DNA of 64,000 nucleotides from Pirellulaceae bacterium (GCA_016784735.1 JADHUC010000005.1:32321-96320); one strand, 5' to 3'. Positions 42,396-51,782 are shown, numbered from the stretch's first letter. Translations and numbers: made by a program. Notes: generated by a model not told the origin, from the letters alone.

Positions 42396-44120
42396 ATGGC
42401 GGATCTTCCAGTTGGAATCGACTTGGGTACGACTTTTTCCGTGGTCGCCCACCTGGACAACGAAGGCCGACCGTGGACCGTGCAGAACGCGGAAGGCGAT
42501 CTGATCACGCCTAGTGCCGTGTTCTTCGATGCGTCAGGTCCCATCGTGGGCAAGGAGGCCGTCAAGGCCGTCGAATTCGAACCGGATCGCGTGGCCCGGT
42601 TCGCTAAACGCAATATGGGCAATAAGGCATTCGAGAAGCCCATCTGCGGAAATACGCTTCCGCCCGAGGTCATCCAAGCATTGATCTTGAAGAAGCTGAA
42701 AGACGACGCTGAATTGAAGCTGGGACCATTCAGCAAAGCCGTCATCACAGTACCTGCATATTTCAACGAGCCGCGCCGTAAGGCCACGCAAGACGCAGGG
42801 CGGCTGGCGGGATTGGAAGTGTTGGACATCATCAACGAGCCTACCGCGGCCGCGATTGCCTTTGGTGTGCAGCAGGGGTTCCTCACGCCCAAGGGAGAAA
42901 GCCGACAGAAAGAGACCATCCTGGTTTACGACCTGGGCGGCGGCACGTTCGACGTGACCTTGATGGAGATCGACGGCCAGCAGTACTCGGCTGTGGCCAC
43001 CGCCGGAGATGTCTACCTGGGTGGCATCGAATGGGACATGCGGATCGCCGACTTTGTGGCGGAGAAGTTCAAGGATGAATTCGGCGTGGATCTGCGTGAA
43101 GACGAACGGGCGCTCCAAACGCTGATATCGGAAGCCGAAGACGCCAAACACGCACTGAGCGCGCGCCCGGAAGTCAACATCCTATTCGCTCACGACGGCA
43201 ATCGTTTACGGGTGCTGCTGTCGCGAGACGATTTCGAATCGATGACCGGCGACTTGCTTGGTCGTACAGAGATGACCGCAAAGAGGGTGTTGAAGGAAGC
43301 TGGCCGTGACTGGAACGATTTGACACGTCTACTGTTGGTGGGCGGTTCGACCCGCATGCCGATGATCCGGCAGATGCTAGAAGGTGAAAGCGGCTTGGCA
43401 GCCGACCGTTCGCTGTCTGCCGACGAAGCAGTGGCTCACGGCGCAGCGATTTACGCCAGCCTTTTGATGGCCAACGAGAACATGCCGCGCAAGGGCATGT
43501 CGGTCACCAACGTCAATTCGCACGATCTAGGCGTGCTGGGGCTCGAGCCCGGCACGGGGATGCGAAGACGCAAAGTGCTGATTCCCCGCAATACGCCTCT
43601 GCCGGCGGTTGGCACCGGCACATTCGTCACTCAGAAAGTGGGTCAAGCCAGTGTGAAAGTGACGGTGGTCGAAGGTGGTGATGCGACTGGCGAGGGTGCA
43701 ACTGATATCGGCAAGTGCGTGGTGAGCGAATTGCCGCCGGACCAGCCTGCCAAGACGCCTGTGAAAGTCGCATTCAACTATTCGGCCAACGGCCGGCTGA
43801 CGGTTGGCGCTTCGCTGTCGGGAACGGGCCGCCACGCAAATACCACCATCCAACGCTCGTCGGGCCTCACTGACGATATGCTCGACCAATGGAAGCAGCG
43901 CATCGAGTCGGGCGAGTTGCTCGAGAAGGAAGTCTCGGGCGTGACAGAATCGGTGGGCCGGCAGCGAGATGCCGTGGAGTTGCCTGATGCCGGCCAGAGC
44001 GTGGAACAGCCCGATATTGAGGAACTGGATTTCGATCTTCTTGACAAAGACTCGCAATACCGGTCGGTCCGTCCGGACGATCCGGAACTTGGCGGGTTCT
44101 TCAAGAGACTCAGTGACTGA
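42396..44120 (+). CDS. Hsp70-family chaperone (DnaK-like, short C-terminus)
   Basis: The product is 574 residues. The start at 42396 places the first motif in the usual place: GIDLGTTFSVVA (7-18). Further Hsp70 signatures are VITVPAYFNEPRRKAT, INEPTAAAIAFG, VYDLGGGTFDVTL and LLLVGGSTRMPMI. The ATPase domain covers about 1-370 and a substrate-binding beta domain follows, but the helical lid seems replaced by a short acidic tail (EELDFDLLDKDSQ). This and the location mark it as a specialised paralogue rather than the housekeeping DnaK. It lies 6 nt upstream of a J-like-domain gene, so the two are probably co-translated partners. Confidence 0.92.
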   Translation: MADLPVGIDLGTTFSVVAHLDNEGRPWTVQNAEGDLITPSAVFFDASGPIVGKEAVKAVEFEPDRVARFAKRNMGNKAFEKPICGNTLPPEVIQALILKKLKDDAELKLGPFSKAVITVPAYFNEPRRKATQDAGRLAGLEVLDIINEPTAAAIAFGVQQGFLTPKGESRQKETILVYDLGGGTFDVTLMEIDGQQYSAVATAGDVYLGGIEWDMRIADFVAEKFKDEFGVDLREDERALQTLISEAEDAKHALSARPEVNILFAHDGNRLRVLLSRDDFESMTGDLLGRTEMTAKRVLKEAGRDWNDLTRLLLVGGSTRMPMIRQMLEGESGLAADRSLSADEAVAHGAAIYASLLMANENMPRKGMSVTNVNSHDLGVLGLEPGTGMRRRKVLIPRNTPLPAVGTGTFVTQKVGQASVKVTVVEGGDATGEGATDIGKCVVSELPPDQPAKTPVKVAFNYSANGRLTVGASLSGTGRHANTTIQRSSGLTDDMLDQWKQRIESGELLEKEVSGVTESVGRQRDAVELPDAGQSVEQPDIEELDFDLLDKDSQYRSVRPDDPELGGFFKRLSD

Positions 44121-44126
44121 CGAACC

Positions 44127-46790
44127 ATGTCCGAAACGTTCGATCCCTACTACCGTTGGCTGGGAATTCCACTCAAGGAGCAGCCACCACATCACTACCG
44201 ACTGCTGGGAATCGAATTGTTCGAATCGGATCGCCACGTGATCGACTCGGTAGCCTCTCGGCACATGAGCTACCTTCAGGATATCACGGATGGCCCGCAC
44301 GTGAAGGAGGCTCAGCAACTGCTGAACGAACTGTCCGCTGCACGGCGATGCCTGCTCGAACCACAACGGAAAGCCGCCTACGACGCTGAGCTCGAGACGA
44401 AGCTGGCGGCCCAGAGCAAGCCGCCCAAGGCCGCGTCTCCGGCACGTCGACAGCGAATCGAGAAACCCTCGCCCGCACCTCCGCCGCCGAAGATGTCGCA
44501 AGAAACGCCTGCCGCCGGTGCCGCCAGCCAGAGGAAACCGTGGGTGGCTGCCAAAGGCGATTCCAAAAGACAGGAACGGCTTGGCCCGGCGACCGAGCGA
44601 AGAAACAAGAAGCCGATGTACCTGATCGCCGGTGGAGCTGCGGCAGGGCTGGTCGTGTTGCTGGTTGCTGTCGGTATGCTGCATTCCGGAGGTGACGGCG
44701 GAGAGACCAAGACTCGACAAACACAGGGCAAACAGAAACAAGCAAGGCCGGTGGTGCAAACGGCCGAGAGACCGAAGCCGCCAATATCGGTTGGCACACA
44801 AAGCTCGCCGGACGACGTTGTGGCCAAAGCCGATTTGGATACCTCTCCGTTGCCCGATGTTCGAGTCGAGGAGGCCGAGGAGACCGAGGATGTGCCCATC
44901 GGTCGGCAGTCGAAAGAAGGTCCATCTGCTGCCTTTATGACGTCGGACGGACTGCCGGCTCAAGTCGACAGTCTGCTCCTTTGGCTCGATGCATCTGACG
45001 AATCGAGCACAAAAACAGGCGACGACGCTCGCGTTAGCGTGTGGAATGACAAGAGCGGCAAAGACTGCCATGCCACGGTAGATAGTGCAGACGGAGGACC
45101 CGAACTCGTCCAAGACGTACTTGGCGGGCGTCCGATCGCGCGTTTTTCGGGCTCCCAGTGCTTTGAAATCAAAGGCAAATCGGAGTTATTCAAGACAGAC
45201 TCCGAATACACGTTCCTCTTTGTCGCTCGCGGCCATAGCGGGACACTGCTGTCGAAAGGTAGCGGCGATTCGGCAGGTAGCTTCGCCATGCGCGACGGCG
45301 TGGCGAGCTTTTGCGCGAAAGGGACACACCTCGACGCCGAAAACGATGATGGCAGCGACTTCCGCGTCAGAACAATCATGGCGGATAAGAACGCCCTAAG
45401 CTGGCACGTCGACGGTCAGCCGAGCGGAACTTTTTCGACTGCAGACTGTGCGATTCACTCTGCCAGCGTTGTCAGGATTGGTGCGCTTCAGAAGCGAGGA
45501 AAGGGGTTGCAGGAATTCTTGGAAGGCGAAGTGGCGGAATTGCTTGTCTATAGCCGGCCGTTGGCAGATGACGAACGACAGTCGATCGAAGCGTACTTGC
45601 AGGACAAGTGGCTGTCTGAAGGCACGCCGCCTCTGGCGAAAACCGAGACACCGCCGTCAAAGGAAGCCGGCGAAGACGCTGGCGAGCCCGACCCGGCGGC
45701 CACGGTTGCGTCAAGCGAAGTGGAAAATGCTGGGCTTCCGAAGAACGACGAAGTCATTCCGCCGCACAAGAAAGAGTTCGTCGTTCTCATACCGGTCGAG
45801 GCCGAAGCGTCCGCCGGATCGGATTTGGAGGTACTGGACAATGGCACGATCCTGGCAGACGGTTCGAGCAAATCGGATGAAGCTTACCGTATCACGGCCC
45901 AGACCGAGATAAGTGGCATGACCGCCCTTTGCTTGGAAGCATTGCCTCACGACAGCCTGCCAGGCAAAGGCCCGGGGCATGGGCTTGGCGGTCGTTTTTC
46001 GTTGGCCGAGTTCAAGGTGAGCGTACGACCGAAAGATGAATCGGGCCCTGCACGTGAAGTATCGTTCTCGCGAGTGCTAGCGGACGACGACACAGGCGTC
46101 GAACGTTTGATCGATGGCGACGAGAAGACAAGCTGGAGCGTCCGACGCCGCGGCCAGCGGGTCGCAGTCACGTTAATTCCGACCGAGCCAATTGGCGGCG
46201 AAGGCACCGCTTTGCTGACGGTCACGATGCAAAACGGCGACAATCTGGGGTGTTTCCGGCTGCTGGCCACATCCATGCCCGATCCGGAGACACCGCCGGC
46301 TTCCAGTGGCACACAGGACGGTGATCGGGACGATAGATTCACCTTGTTCGTGAATCTCGCAGGCGACGCATGGGACGACCCTGACGGAAACACTTGGCTG
46401 AAATCAAAGGATTTTGACGGGGCGACCTTTGGCCATGAAGGTGGCCAGTCGATCAAGAAAGACGATGTGGAGAATCCGGTTGCCAAAACCGCCCAGCGTG
46501 GATTGACCGCATTCCGGGCTGTCGTGCCGAACGGCGTCTACGAAGTCCAATTGTACTTCGCCGAGCATTGGACCACCGATCCCAAGCGAAGAATGTTCGC
46601 GGTGTTTGCAGAACAGAAACCGGTCCGCCGACCTCAAAACATCTTCCTCGCGCCCGGTATGGGAAGTCCGTACATCCACCTCATTCCCAGAGTGGCCGTC
46701 ACCGACGGCAGGCTGGACGTCGACTTCAGCCCCGCCAACGAAGACGCGTTATCAATCCTCAACGGAATCAGCATCCGGCAGATTCGTTGA
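44127..46790 (+). CDS. Membrane protein: J-like domain, transmembrane helix, LamG and malectin-like domains
   Basis: The product is 887 residues. Residues 1-85 resemble a J domain (DPYYRWLGIPLKEQPPHHY, LLGIELFESD..., ARRCLLEPQRKAAYDAEL), but the diagnostic His-Pro-Asp is absent. A basic/Pro-rich linker leads to one transmembrane helix near 172-195 (YLIAGGAAAGLVVLLVAVGM). Outside lie a LamG-type domain (about 285-490, LLWLDASDESSTKTGDD, IARFSGSQCFEIKG) and a C-terminal malectin-like domain (about 735-887, FVNLAGDAWDDPDGNTWL, VYEVQLYFAEHW). This cytoplasmic J-like plus extracytoplasmic sugar-binding design is seen in planctomycetes. It directly follows the Hsp70 gene (6 nt). Confidence 0.85.
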   Translation: MSETFDPYYRWLGIPLKEQPPHHYRLLGIELFESDRHVIDSVASRHMSYLQDITDGPHVKEAQQLLNELSAARRCLLEPQRKAAYDAELETKLAAQSKPPKAASPARRQRIEKPSPAPPPPKMSQETPAAGAASQRKPWVAAKGDSKRQERLGPATERRNKKPMYLIAGGAAAGLVVLLVAVGMLHSGGDGGETKTRQTQGKQKQARPVVQTAERPKPPISVGTQSSPDDVVAKADLDTSPLPDVRVEEAEETEDVPIGRQSKEGPSAAFMTSDGLPAQVDSLLLWLDASDESSTKTGDDARVSVWNDKSGKDCHATVDSADGGPELVQDVLGGRPIARFSGSQCFEIKGKSELFKTDSEYTFLFVARGHSGTLLSKGSGDSAGSFAMRDGVASFCAKGTHLDAENDDGSDFRVRTIMADKNALSWHVDGQPSGTFSTADCAIHSASVVRIGALQKRGKGLQEFLEGEVAELLVYSRPLADDERQSIEAYLQDKWLSEGTPPLAKTETPPSKEAGEDAGEPDPAATVASSEVENAGLPKNDEVIPPHKKEFVVLIPVEAEASAGSDLEVLDNGTILADGSSKSDEAYRITAQTEISGMTALCLEALPHDSLPGKGPGHGLGGRFSLAEFKVSVRPKDESGPAREVSFSRVLADDDTGVERLIDGDEKTSWSVRRRGQRVAVTLIPTEPIGGEGTALLTVTMQNGDNLGCFRLLATSMPDPETPPASSGTQDGDRDDRFTLFVNLAGDAWDDPDGNTWLKSKDFDGATFGHEGGQSIKKDDVENPVAKTAQRGLTAFRAVVPNGVYEVQLYFAEHWTTDPKRRMFAVFAEQKPVRRPQNIFLAPGMGSPYIHLIPRVAVTDGRLDVDFSPANEDALSILNGISIRQIR

Positions 46791-46971
46791 GATCGGCGCG
46801 GGCGTTGGACTGTTATCCGAGGCATCGATGAATTGCGGCCCTCGGACCTTCGGAATTGCGACACAGTCTGGGTTGTTCGGCGAGGAGAGTCCGAACTGGC
46901 TGGTAGACAAATACCGAGGCATGGTCTATATCTTCTTCCATGCCCGGGCCTGTTTGAAATGTCCGCACATC

Positions 46972-47063
46972 TCGTTTAACCCGAAGCCGGAGGCGATGGC
47001 GGGCGATGCGTGTGGACCATCCATCCTATTTCCCGCCATCGCCTCCGGCTTCGGGTTAAACGA
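46972..47063. repeat. Palindromic repeat, family B, copy 2
   Basis: The arms of 32 nt (46972-47003 and 47032-47063), beginning TCGTTTAACCCGAAGCCGGA, are perfectly complementary around a 28-nt centre. The surrounding 46791-47112 has no convincing gene. A 12-nt direct repeat, GGACCTTCGGAA, occurs at about 46848 and 47096, on either side. Confidence 0.85.
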
Positions 47064-47112
47064 CGGCCCGCGAAACCAGCGGCACTACAACTTGGACCTT
47101 CGGAAATAATTG

Positions 47113-47868
47113 ATGGGTAGAATACTAGTAGTCAGCCTTCTTCTTGCCAGCACGCTCTGCCGCGAGTCGGCCTCCGCGGATGGCGAGTCCTCTCGTTCGG
47201 GCTCGCGATGGGGCTGGGGCCGGTACTTGGCACTGGCGATCTTAATCTTTTTTGCAGGGGCAGGGGGTTATGTGTGGTGGGCAACCCGCCCGGTCGATAC
47301 CACGCCTCCGGAGGCTGTATTTGACGAAGTCGAGCCGGACAAGCCACTGTTTGAGGAAGACGAGCAACAGGTCACCTTCGTGCTCTCGGATGACAAGGGC
47401 GGCATTCCTACTTTCTTTGTCTTTGATGGAGAAGATCAGAAGACAGCGGCATTGGGGATCAATACTCTGCGCGGAACTCCCAATGAAATGGGTGTGGAGA
47501 TTCGATTCGAGGCCATCCGCTTTCGTCGCGACGAAGCCGATCCAGACAGGCTCTGCGTGCGAGTCGTGGGCATCGCTAACGAGATGGACGGCAAGACTCC
47601 ACTTTCGCTGAGCGAACTGGGAAGCTGTAAGCCACTGGACCTGCACTTCCATGACGAGATCGAGATTCCCTATTTGGCTCATGTTACTTACGATATCTAC
47701 ATGACGATCCAATATGATCCGAAGACCCAGGGACTCACAGTCACGAATGCCTCTGGCAGCATTCGCTGGAAAATGCTGGGATCCGATGCCTTTGACGAAG
47801 GCAAGTTGGAGACCGTGATTGATGGACGAAAGGGCGAGTACGGCGAAAAGCCCCTCCTTGAAATCTAG
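47113..47868 (+). CDS. Hypothetical membrane-anchored protein
   Basis: The product is 251 residues (ATG at 47113, preceded by an in-frame TTG). The N-terminus has a signal-like stretch (MGRILVVSLLLASTLCRESASA), and a second hydrophobic helix follows at about 38-56 (YLALAILIFFAGAGGYVWWA). The remainder is a beta-rich, acidic domain (EEDEQQVTFVLSDDKGGIPTF...). No family was recognised. It is isolated, with an oxidoreductase gene 96 nt downstream. The Shine-Dalgarno is poor (GGAAATAATTG), so the start is uncertain. Confidence 0.6.
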   Translation: MGRILVVSLLLASTLCRESASADGESSRSGSRWGWGRYLALAILIFFAGAGGYVWWATRPVDTTPPEAVFDEVEPDKPLFEEDEQQVTFVLSDDKGGIPTFFVFDGEDQKTAALGINTLRGTPNEMGVEIRFEAIRFRRDEADPDRLCVRVVGIANEMDGKTPLSLSELGSCKPLDLHFHDEIEIPYLAHVTYDIYMTIQYDPKTQGLTVTNASGSIRWKMLGSDAFDEGKLETVIDGRKGEYGEKPLLEI

Positions 47869-47964
47869 TGGTCTGTCACCGAAATCCTCGTTGACGGGCC
47901 TATGGTTACCCGTATGAGATCGGTTTGGATGACTTGAGACCTTTTTTCACGAAGGAACCCACTC

Positions 47965-49380
47965 ATGGCCGCTCGTTACAATCGACGCAAATTCGTCCAA
48001 ACAACCACGGCGTTGGCCGCAGCGACGGCCGGCGCACGAGTGTTTGCGGCTCCCCACATCCTTGCCGAGTCATCGCCCAATTCCAAGCTCAGTATCGCCG
48101 GCATCGGCGTAGGCGGGCGGGGCGGGGCTCACGTCCAATCGTCGCTGGGACAGAATCTGGTCGCCGTGAGTGATGCCGTCGAAGGGACCGTGAACGGCTG
48201 CGTTCGGCGCGCCGAAAAATACAACAAGGACCACAACCTTGAGAGGCCGTTGCCCAAAAAGTTCTCCGACTACCGCGAGATGCTCGACAAGATGCATAAA
48301 GAGATCGACGCGGTGTTCGTGGCCACGCCCGACCATCAGCACGCGCCTGCGTCGATGATGGCGATCAAGATGGGCAAGCACGTCTACTGCGAGAAGCCGT
48401 TGACCCACAGCGTTTACGAGGCTCGGCAACTGGCCGTGGCCGCGCGAGAGAACAAAGTGGCCACACAGATGGGAAATCAAGGCCGCGCGAGCGAAGGCTG
48501 GCGGCAGTTGTGCGAAGTGATCTGGTCCGGGGCCATCGGCCAGGTCCAGGAGGTACACGTGTGGACCGACCGGCCGGGCATCCCCACGCGATTCTGGTGG
48601 CCGCAAGGCGGAGACCGGCCGGCTGGATCGGATCCGGTGCCTTCCGGTTTGAATTGGGACGTGTGGCTTGGCCCAGCGCCGGAGCGGCCGTATTTGGATA
48701 CGTACAAGGAAGGTAGGTTCAAAGGACGGCGCGTCTATCAGCCGTTTGTCTGGCGCGGTTGGTGGGACTTCGGCACCGGGGCCTTGGGCGACATCGGCTG
48801 TCACGCACTGAGCGGCACGTTCAGCGCGCTGAAGGTCGAGTACGCGACCGCGGTGGAGCTGATCAAAGACAGCGGCGATACGACCTCGGAGATGTTCCCG
48901 GCCGCGTCGATCATTCGTTGGGACATTCCGGCCCGCGGCGACATGACTGCCTGTCAACTGTACTGGTACGACGGCGGCCTCTACCCACCGCCAGAGGTTG
49001 GCGACCTGGGCGAAGGCCAGAAGTATCCGACGAACGGAACGGTGATCGTTGGCGACAAAGGCAAACTGACCTTCTACGGCAGCCCGCGGTTGATCCCGGA
49101 AAGCAAGATGAAGGACTACCAGATGCCCGCGCCGGTGATTCCTCGTTGCGAGAGCGATCATTTCCAGGAATGGATCACGGCCTCGAAAGGCGGGCGGCCC
49201 GCCTTTTCGAACTTCGACCACGCCGGACCACTGACCGAGTTCGTAGTCCTGGGCAATCTGGCAATCCGTGCGGGCGTCGGCAAGAGAGTCGAATGGGACG
49301 GCCCGAACATGAAGTGTACCAACCAGCCCGAACTGAACCAATTCGTCCACCGGGAGTACCGCAAGGGGTGGACGCTTTGA
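47965..49380 (+). CDS. Tat-exported Gfo/Idh/MocA-family oxidoreductase
   Basis: The product is 471 residues. It starts with a twin-arginine signal (YNRRKFVQTTTALAAATAGARVFA). The NAD-binding fold follows (LSIAGIGVGGRGGAHVQ, at about 42), then DAVFVATPDHQHAPASMMA and GKHVYCEKPLTHS, with the family EKP lysine near 136. The C-terminal dimer/substrate domain includes WDFGTGALGDIGCHAL. Members use NAD(P) to oxidise or reduce sugars, inositols and related compounds. Being Tat-exported, it folds with cofactor before export. No obvious partner gene. Confidence 0.93.
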   Translation: MAARYNRRKFVQTTTALAAATAGARVFAAPHILAESSPNSKLSIAGIGVGGRGGAHVQSSLGQNLVAVSDAVEGTVNGCVRRAEKYNKDHNLERPLPKKFSDYREMLDKMHKEIDAVFVATPDHQHAPASMMAIKMGKHVYCEKPLTHSVYEARQLAVAARENKVATQMGNQGRASEGWRQLCEVIWSGAIGQVQEVHVWTDRPGIPTRFWWPQGGDRPAGSDPVPSGLNWDVWLGPAPERPYLDTYKEGRFKGRRVYQPFVWRGWWDFGTGALGDIGCHALSGTFSALKVEYATAVELIKDSGDTTSEMFPAASIIRWDIPARGDMTACQLYWYDGGLYPPPEVGDLGEGQKYPTNGTVIVGDKGKLTFYGSPRLIPESKMKDYQMPAPVIPRCESDHFQEWITASKGGRPAFSNFDHAGPLTEFVVLGNLAIRAGVGKRVEWDGPNMKCTNQPELNQFVHREYRKGWTL

Positions 49381-49420
49381 AATCTGCTCTGGGTACTTGA
49401 ATAGAGGTGAGCTTGGCATT

Positions 49421-49488
49421 GTCTTATGATTTTGCCTCATCTTCACCGGGCAAAATCATTGGTGGGCAAAATCATAAAATCATAAGAC
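49421..49488. repeat. AT-rich inverted and direct repeat
   Basis: GTCTTATGATTTTGCC (49421-49436) pairs with GGCAAAATCAT...CATAAGAC (49465-49488), and the unit GGCAAAATCAT occurs twice in the right arm region. It lies at the convergent ends of the oxidoreductase and NAD(P)HX dehydratase genes, without a T-run. Confidence 0.6.
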
Positions 49489-49503
49489 TTCGTCACCGTT
49501 GCC

Positions 49504-50370
49504 TCATGCGTCCAGCCGGTAAAATGCTTCCGGCAGGTGGTCGGCTAAGTCTTTGGCGATCATTGAAGTCTGGCCCAGTCTTTCGGCAGCCAAGTCGCCG
49601 GCCAGGCCGTGAAGGTGGACGCCAAGCTGGGCCGCCTCGAAGGGCGGCAACCCTTGACACACGAGCGCCGTGATGAGCCCTGTCAGCACATCACCGGATC
49701 CGCCGGTGGCCATGCCGGGATTGCCGGTCTTGTTGTACGTTACGCGGTTGCCGTCGGTGATTAATGTGCGGTGATCCGTGAGCACCATGACGACACCGTG
49801 TTCGGCGGCCATTCGGATCGATCGGTCTCGCAGGGATTCGATGGAGAACTCGGAGTCTTCGTCTCCGATCAGCCGGCGGAATTCGCCGGGATGCGGCGTC
49901 AGGATTCGGGGGCCGTCGGCGGAAAGCAAGCCACGGTCTCTGGACGAAAGGGCGTTCAGAGCATCGGCGTCGAAGACGATTGGTTGGGTTGCGGTTTCGT
50001 AGAGCCCGCCGACCAGTTCGGTTAGCTCGTCCGAACGGCCGAGACCGGGACCGCAGGCCAGACAGGTGGCTTCGTCGGACAACTGAGCGATCACTTCTTT
50101 TGCCGACAAAGCGATTCTGCCGGCATTGTCACTGGGCAATGGAGCCGTCATGTAGGACGGTTCGAACGAGGCGACGACATCCAGGCAGACGTCGGGCACG
50201 GCCAGCTTGACCAGGCCCGCACCACCTCGCAGCGCGGCGATGCCCGCCAAGGCGATGGCACCGCTCATGCCGCGCGAACCGCCAACCAGCAGCGCTCGTC
50301 CAAAATCGCCCTTATGGCTCTCCGGTCTTCTGGCCGGCAGTTGCGCCAGCGGCAGCGTCGGAAGCGTCAT
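49504..50370 (-). CDS. nnrD: ADP/ATP-dependent NAD(P)H-hydrate dehydratase
   Basis: The product is 288 residues. The ATG at 50370 overlaps the TAA of the upstream gene as TAATG; longer in-frame starts would run through that gene. The ribokinase-like family shows GRALLVGGSRGMSGAIALAG, LACGPGLGRSDEL, FDADALN and the signature NPGMATGGSGDVLTG. It repairs damaged NADHX/NADPHX to NAD(P)H. Bacterial NnrD is often fused to the NnrE epimerase; here only the dehydratase half is present, at the usual length for the single domain. Confidence 0.93.
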   Translation of the reverse strand: MTLPTLPLAQLPARRPESHKGDFGRALLVGGSRGMSGAIALAGIAALRGGAGLVKLAVPDVCLDVVASFEPSYMTAPLPSDNAGRIALSAKEVIAQLSDEATCLACGPGLGRSDELTELVGGLYETATQPIVFDADALNALSSRDRGLLSADGPRILTPHPGEFRRLIGDEDSEFSIESLRDRSIRMAAEHGVVMVLTDHRTLITDGNRVTYNKTGNPGMATGGSGDVLTGLITALVCQGLPPFEAAQLGVHLHGLAGDLAAERLGQTSMIAKDLADHLPEAFYRLDA

Positions 50371-50801
50371 TACGGAAGGATTACCGGAGGAAAGTAGGTG
50401 ACGACCGGCGCCGGACGATAACGCACCGTGACCGGCGCGGGTGCTACAATCACGGGTGCAGGCGGCGCGTAATACGCCGTTACCGGCAACGGGGCCGCAT
50501 AGTATGTCGTTACCGCAGTGGACGGTGCGTAGTACGTCGTCGTTGGAGCCGGCGCGATGGGCACCACTCGCGGAAGTGGTACGGTCGACACGGCCGGAGC
50601 GGCGTACGACACCACGGGCCGATAAACGAACCGTTGGCCAAACAGACCACGCCGTTCCGGAAGGTAGGTCACAACAGGTTGAGGTGGGTAGTACGTCGTG
50701 ACCGCCATCGGCCTTTGGGCCTTTGCGTCGTCGGCCACCTGGACAAACAACACGCCGCTGGCGAGCAGCGCCAAACCAACACGATTGATCAGTTTCAACA
50801 T
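50370..50801 (-). CDS. Secreted Tyr/Pro/Val-rich low-complexity protein
   Basis: The product is 143 residues. The ATG at 50801 follows GGGAGAGAG, and a signal peptide (MLKLINRVGLALLASGVLFV) ends near DAKAQ. The mature part is a loose repeat of Tyr-Tyr-x-Pro/Ala units: TTYYPPQPVVTYLP, TTTYYAPSTAVTTYYAAP, TAYYAPPAPVIVAPAP and TVRYRPAPVVTYFPP. The composition suggests an extended, possibly cell-surface or cell-wall protein. It overlaps the nnrD start by one base, an unexpected pairing that may reflect simple co-transcription. Confidence 0.72.
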   Translation of the reverse strand: MLKLINRVGLALLASGVLFVQVADDAKAQRPMAVTTYYPPQPVVTYLPERRGLFGQRFVYRPVVSYAAPAVSTVPLPRVVPIAPAPTTTYYAPSTAVTTYYAAPLPVTAYYAPPAPVIVAPAPVTVRYRPAPVVTYFPPVILP

Positions 50802-50938
50802 GGATCTCTCTCCCTGGAAGAGACGGAGGCAATTCAAACGACTCGCTGGCCGATCGAAACCATCCATGCTGTGACCAAGCCTATTGGGTATTCTAACTGG
50901 CGGTAGTGATTCCGGCTAGTCAAAGGGAGGACCGAGCC

Positions 50939-51022
50939 ATCAGCTTTCAGCTATCAGCAGTCAGCAATTTGAACAAATCAGATCGGACAATCATGGGCTG
51001 AAAGCTGAAAGCTGACGGCTGA
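50939..51022. repeat. Imperfect inverted repeat with GCTTTCAGC units
   Basis: ATCAGCTTTCAGCTATCAGC (from 50939) is partly complementary to GGCTGAAAGCTGAAAGCTGA (from about 50997), with further short copies of the unit nearby. It lies between the Tyr/Pro-rich gene and the DUF190 gene. Confidence 0.6.
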
Positions 51023-51028
51023 CCGCTT

Positions 51029-51379
51029 TCACTCTGACGTACTGTTGCCGTTGTGGCGATAGACGATGACCTCGACTTTTTCCATCGTCACGAGTCCTTC
51101 GCCGATCATGTCGTCCAGATCCGGTAGAAATGCGTTGATCTTCTCTTCTTCGTCAACAATTTCGATGACCATTGGCAGGTCTTCGGACAGGCGCAGGATC
51201 TTCGCCGTATGAATACGGCTGCTGGCGCCGAACCCGACTGTGCCGTGAAGCACGGTGGCTCCTGCCAAGCCGCGGCTGCGAGCTTCCTGGACGATCGCTT
51301 CGTACAACGGCCTGCCTTTGAATTTGTCGCTTTCACCAACGAAAATCCGCAACAGTTTGGCCTCTCTGGGAAGCTTCAT
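51029..51379 (-). CDS. DUF190 protein
   Basis: The product is 116 residues. The N-terminus (AKLLRIFVGESDKFKGRPLY, then EAIVQEARSRGLAGATVLHG) and the segment GFGASSRIHTAKILRLSEDL and PMVIEIVDEEEKINAFLPDLD are typical of the DUF190 family, a PII-like alpha/beta fold. These genes commonly sit beside fluoride channel genes, as here (26 nt downstream of crcB), and a regulatory or fluoride-related role is assumed. The last residues (HNGNSTSE) are unstructured. Confidence 0.9.
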   Translation of the reverse strand: MKLPREAKLLRIFVGESDKFKGRPLYEAIVQEARSRGLAGATVLHGTVGFGASSRIHTAKILRLSEDLPMVIEIVDEEEKINAFLPDLDDMIGEGLVTMEKVEVIVYRHNGNSTSE

Positions 51380-51404
51380 GTCTCAGACCCTCAGCGAACG
51401 GCGA

Positions 51405-51782
51405 TCAGAACCAACGACCGACAGCCAATCCAAGCAGCACGCACAATAGGCCGATCAGATTATGGCCCACCAAATTAGCCGCCGCCAACGACCACTGCGA
51501 ATCATTGATGTATCTACTCGTCTCGAAGGCAAACGTCGAGAACGTTGTGAACGACCCCATGAAACCCGCGAGCACGATGATCCGCGTCTGCCCACTGATG
51601 ACCAAACGATCCTCGGCGAGCGTCCACACGAGCCCAAATAGAAAACACCCGATGGCATTGACCGCGAGCGTCCCCCATTGGAATCTCTCTCCGCACGCGT
51701 TCTGGACGGCGCCCGAGAGCCCGTATCGAGCAACCGCACCCGCGGCACCCGCCAAAGCCAGCAGAACCAACTCTTTCAGCAC
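51405..51782 (-). CDS. crcB: Fluoride channel CrcB (Fluc)
   Basis: The product is 125 residues with four hydrophobic segments. The family motifs are GAAGAVARYGL, GTLAVNAIGCFLFG and GFMGSFTTFSTFAFE (the last holds the Thr-Thr-Phe fluoride path and sodium-site segment near 78). It exports fluoride as a dual-topology dimer in the cytoplasmic membrane. It precedes the DUF190 gene in a two-gene unit. The upstream region was examined for a fluoride riboswitch, and none could be recognised. Confidence 0.94.
   Translation of the reverse strand: MLKELVLLALAGAAGAVARYGLSGAVQNACGERFQWGTLAVNAIGCFLFGLVWTLAEDRLVISGQTRIIVLAGFMGSFTTFSTFAFETSRYINDSQWSLAAANLVGHNLIGLLCVLLGLAVGRWF

Noticed and set aside
49421..49488. 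Possible CRISPR-like repeat
   Set aside because: Only two copies of a short AT-rich unit without regular spacers; it is an inverted repeat.
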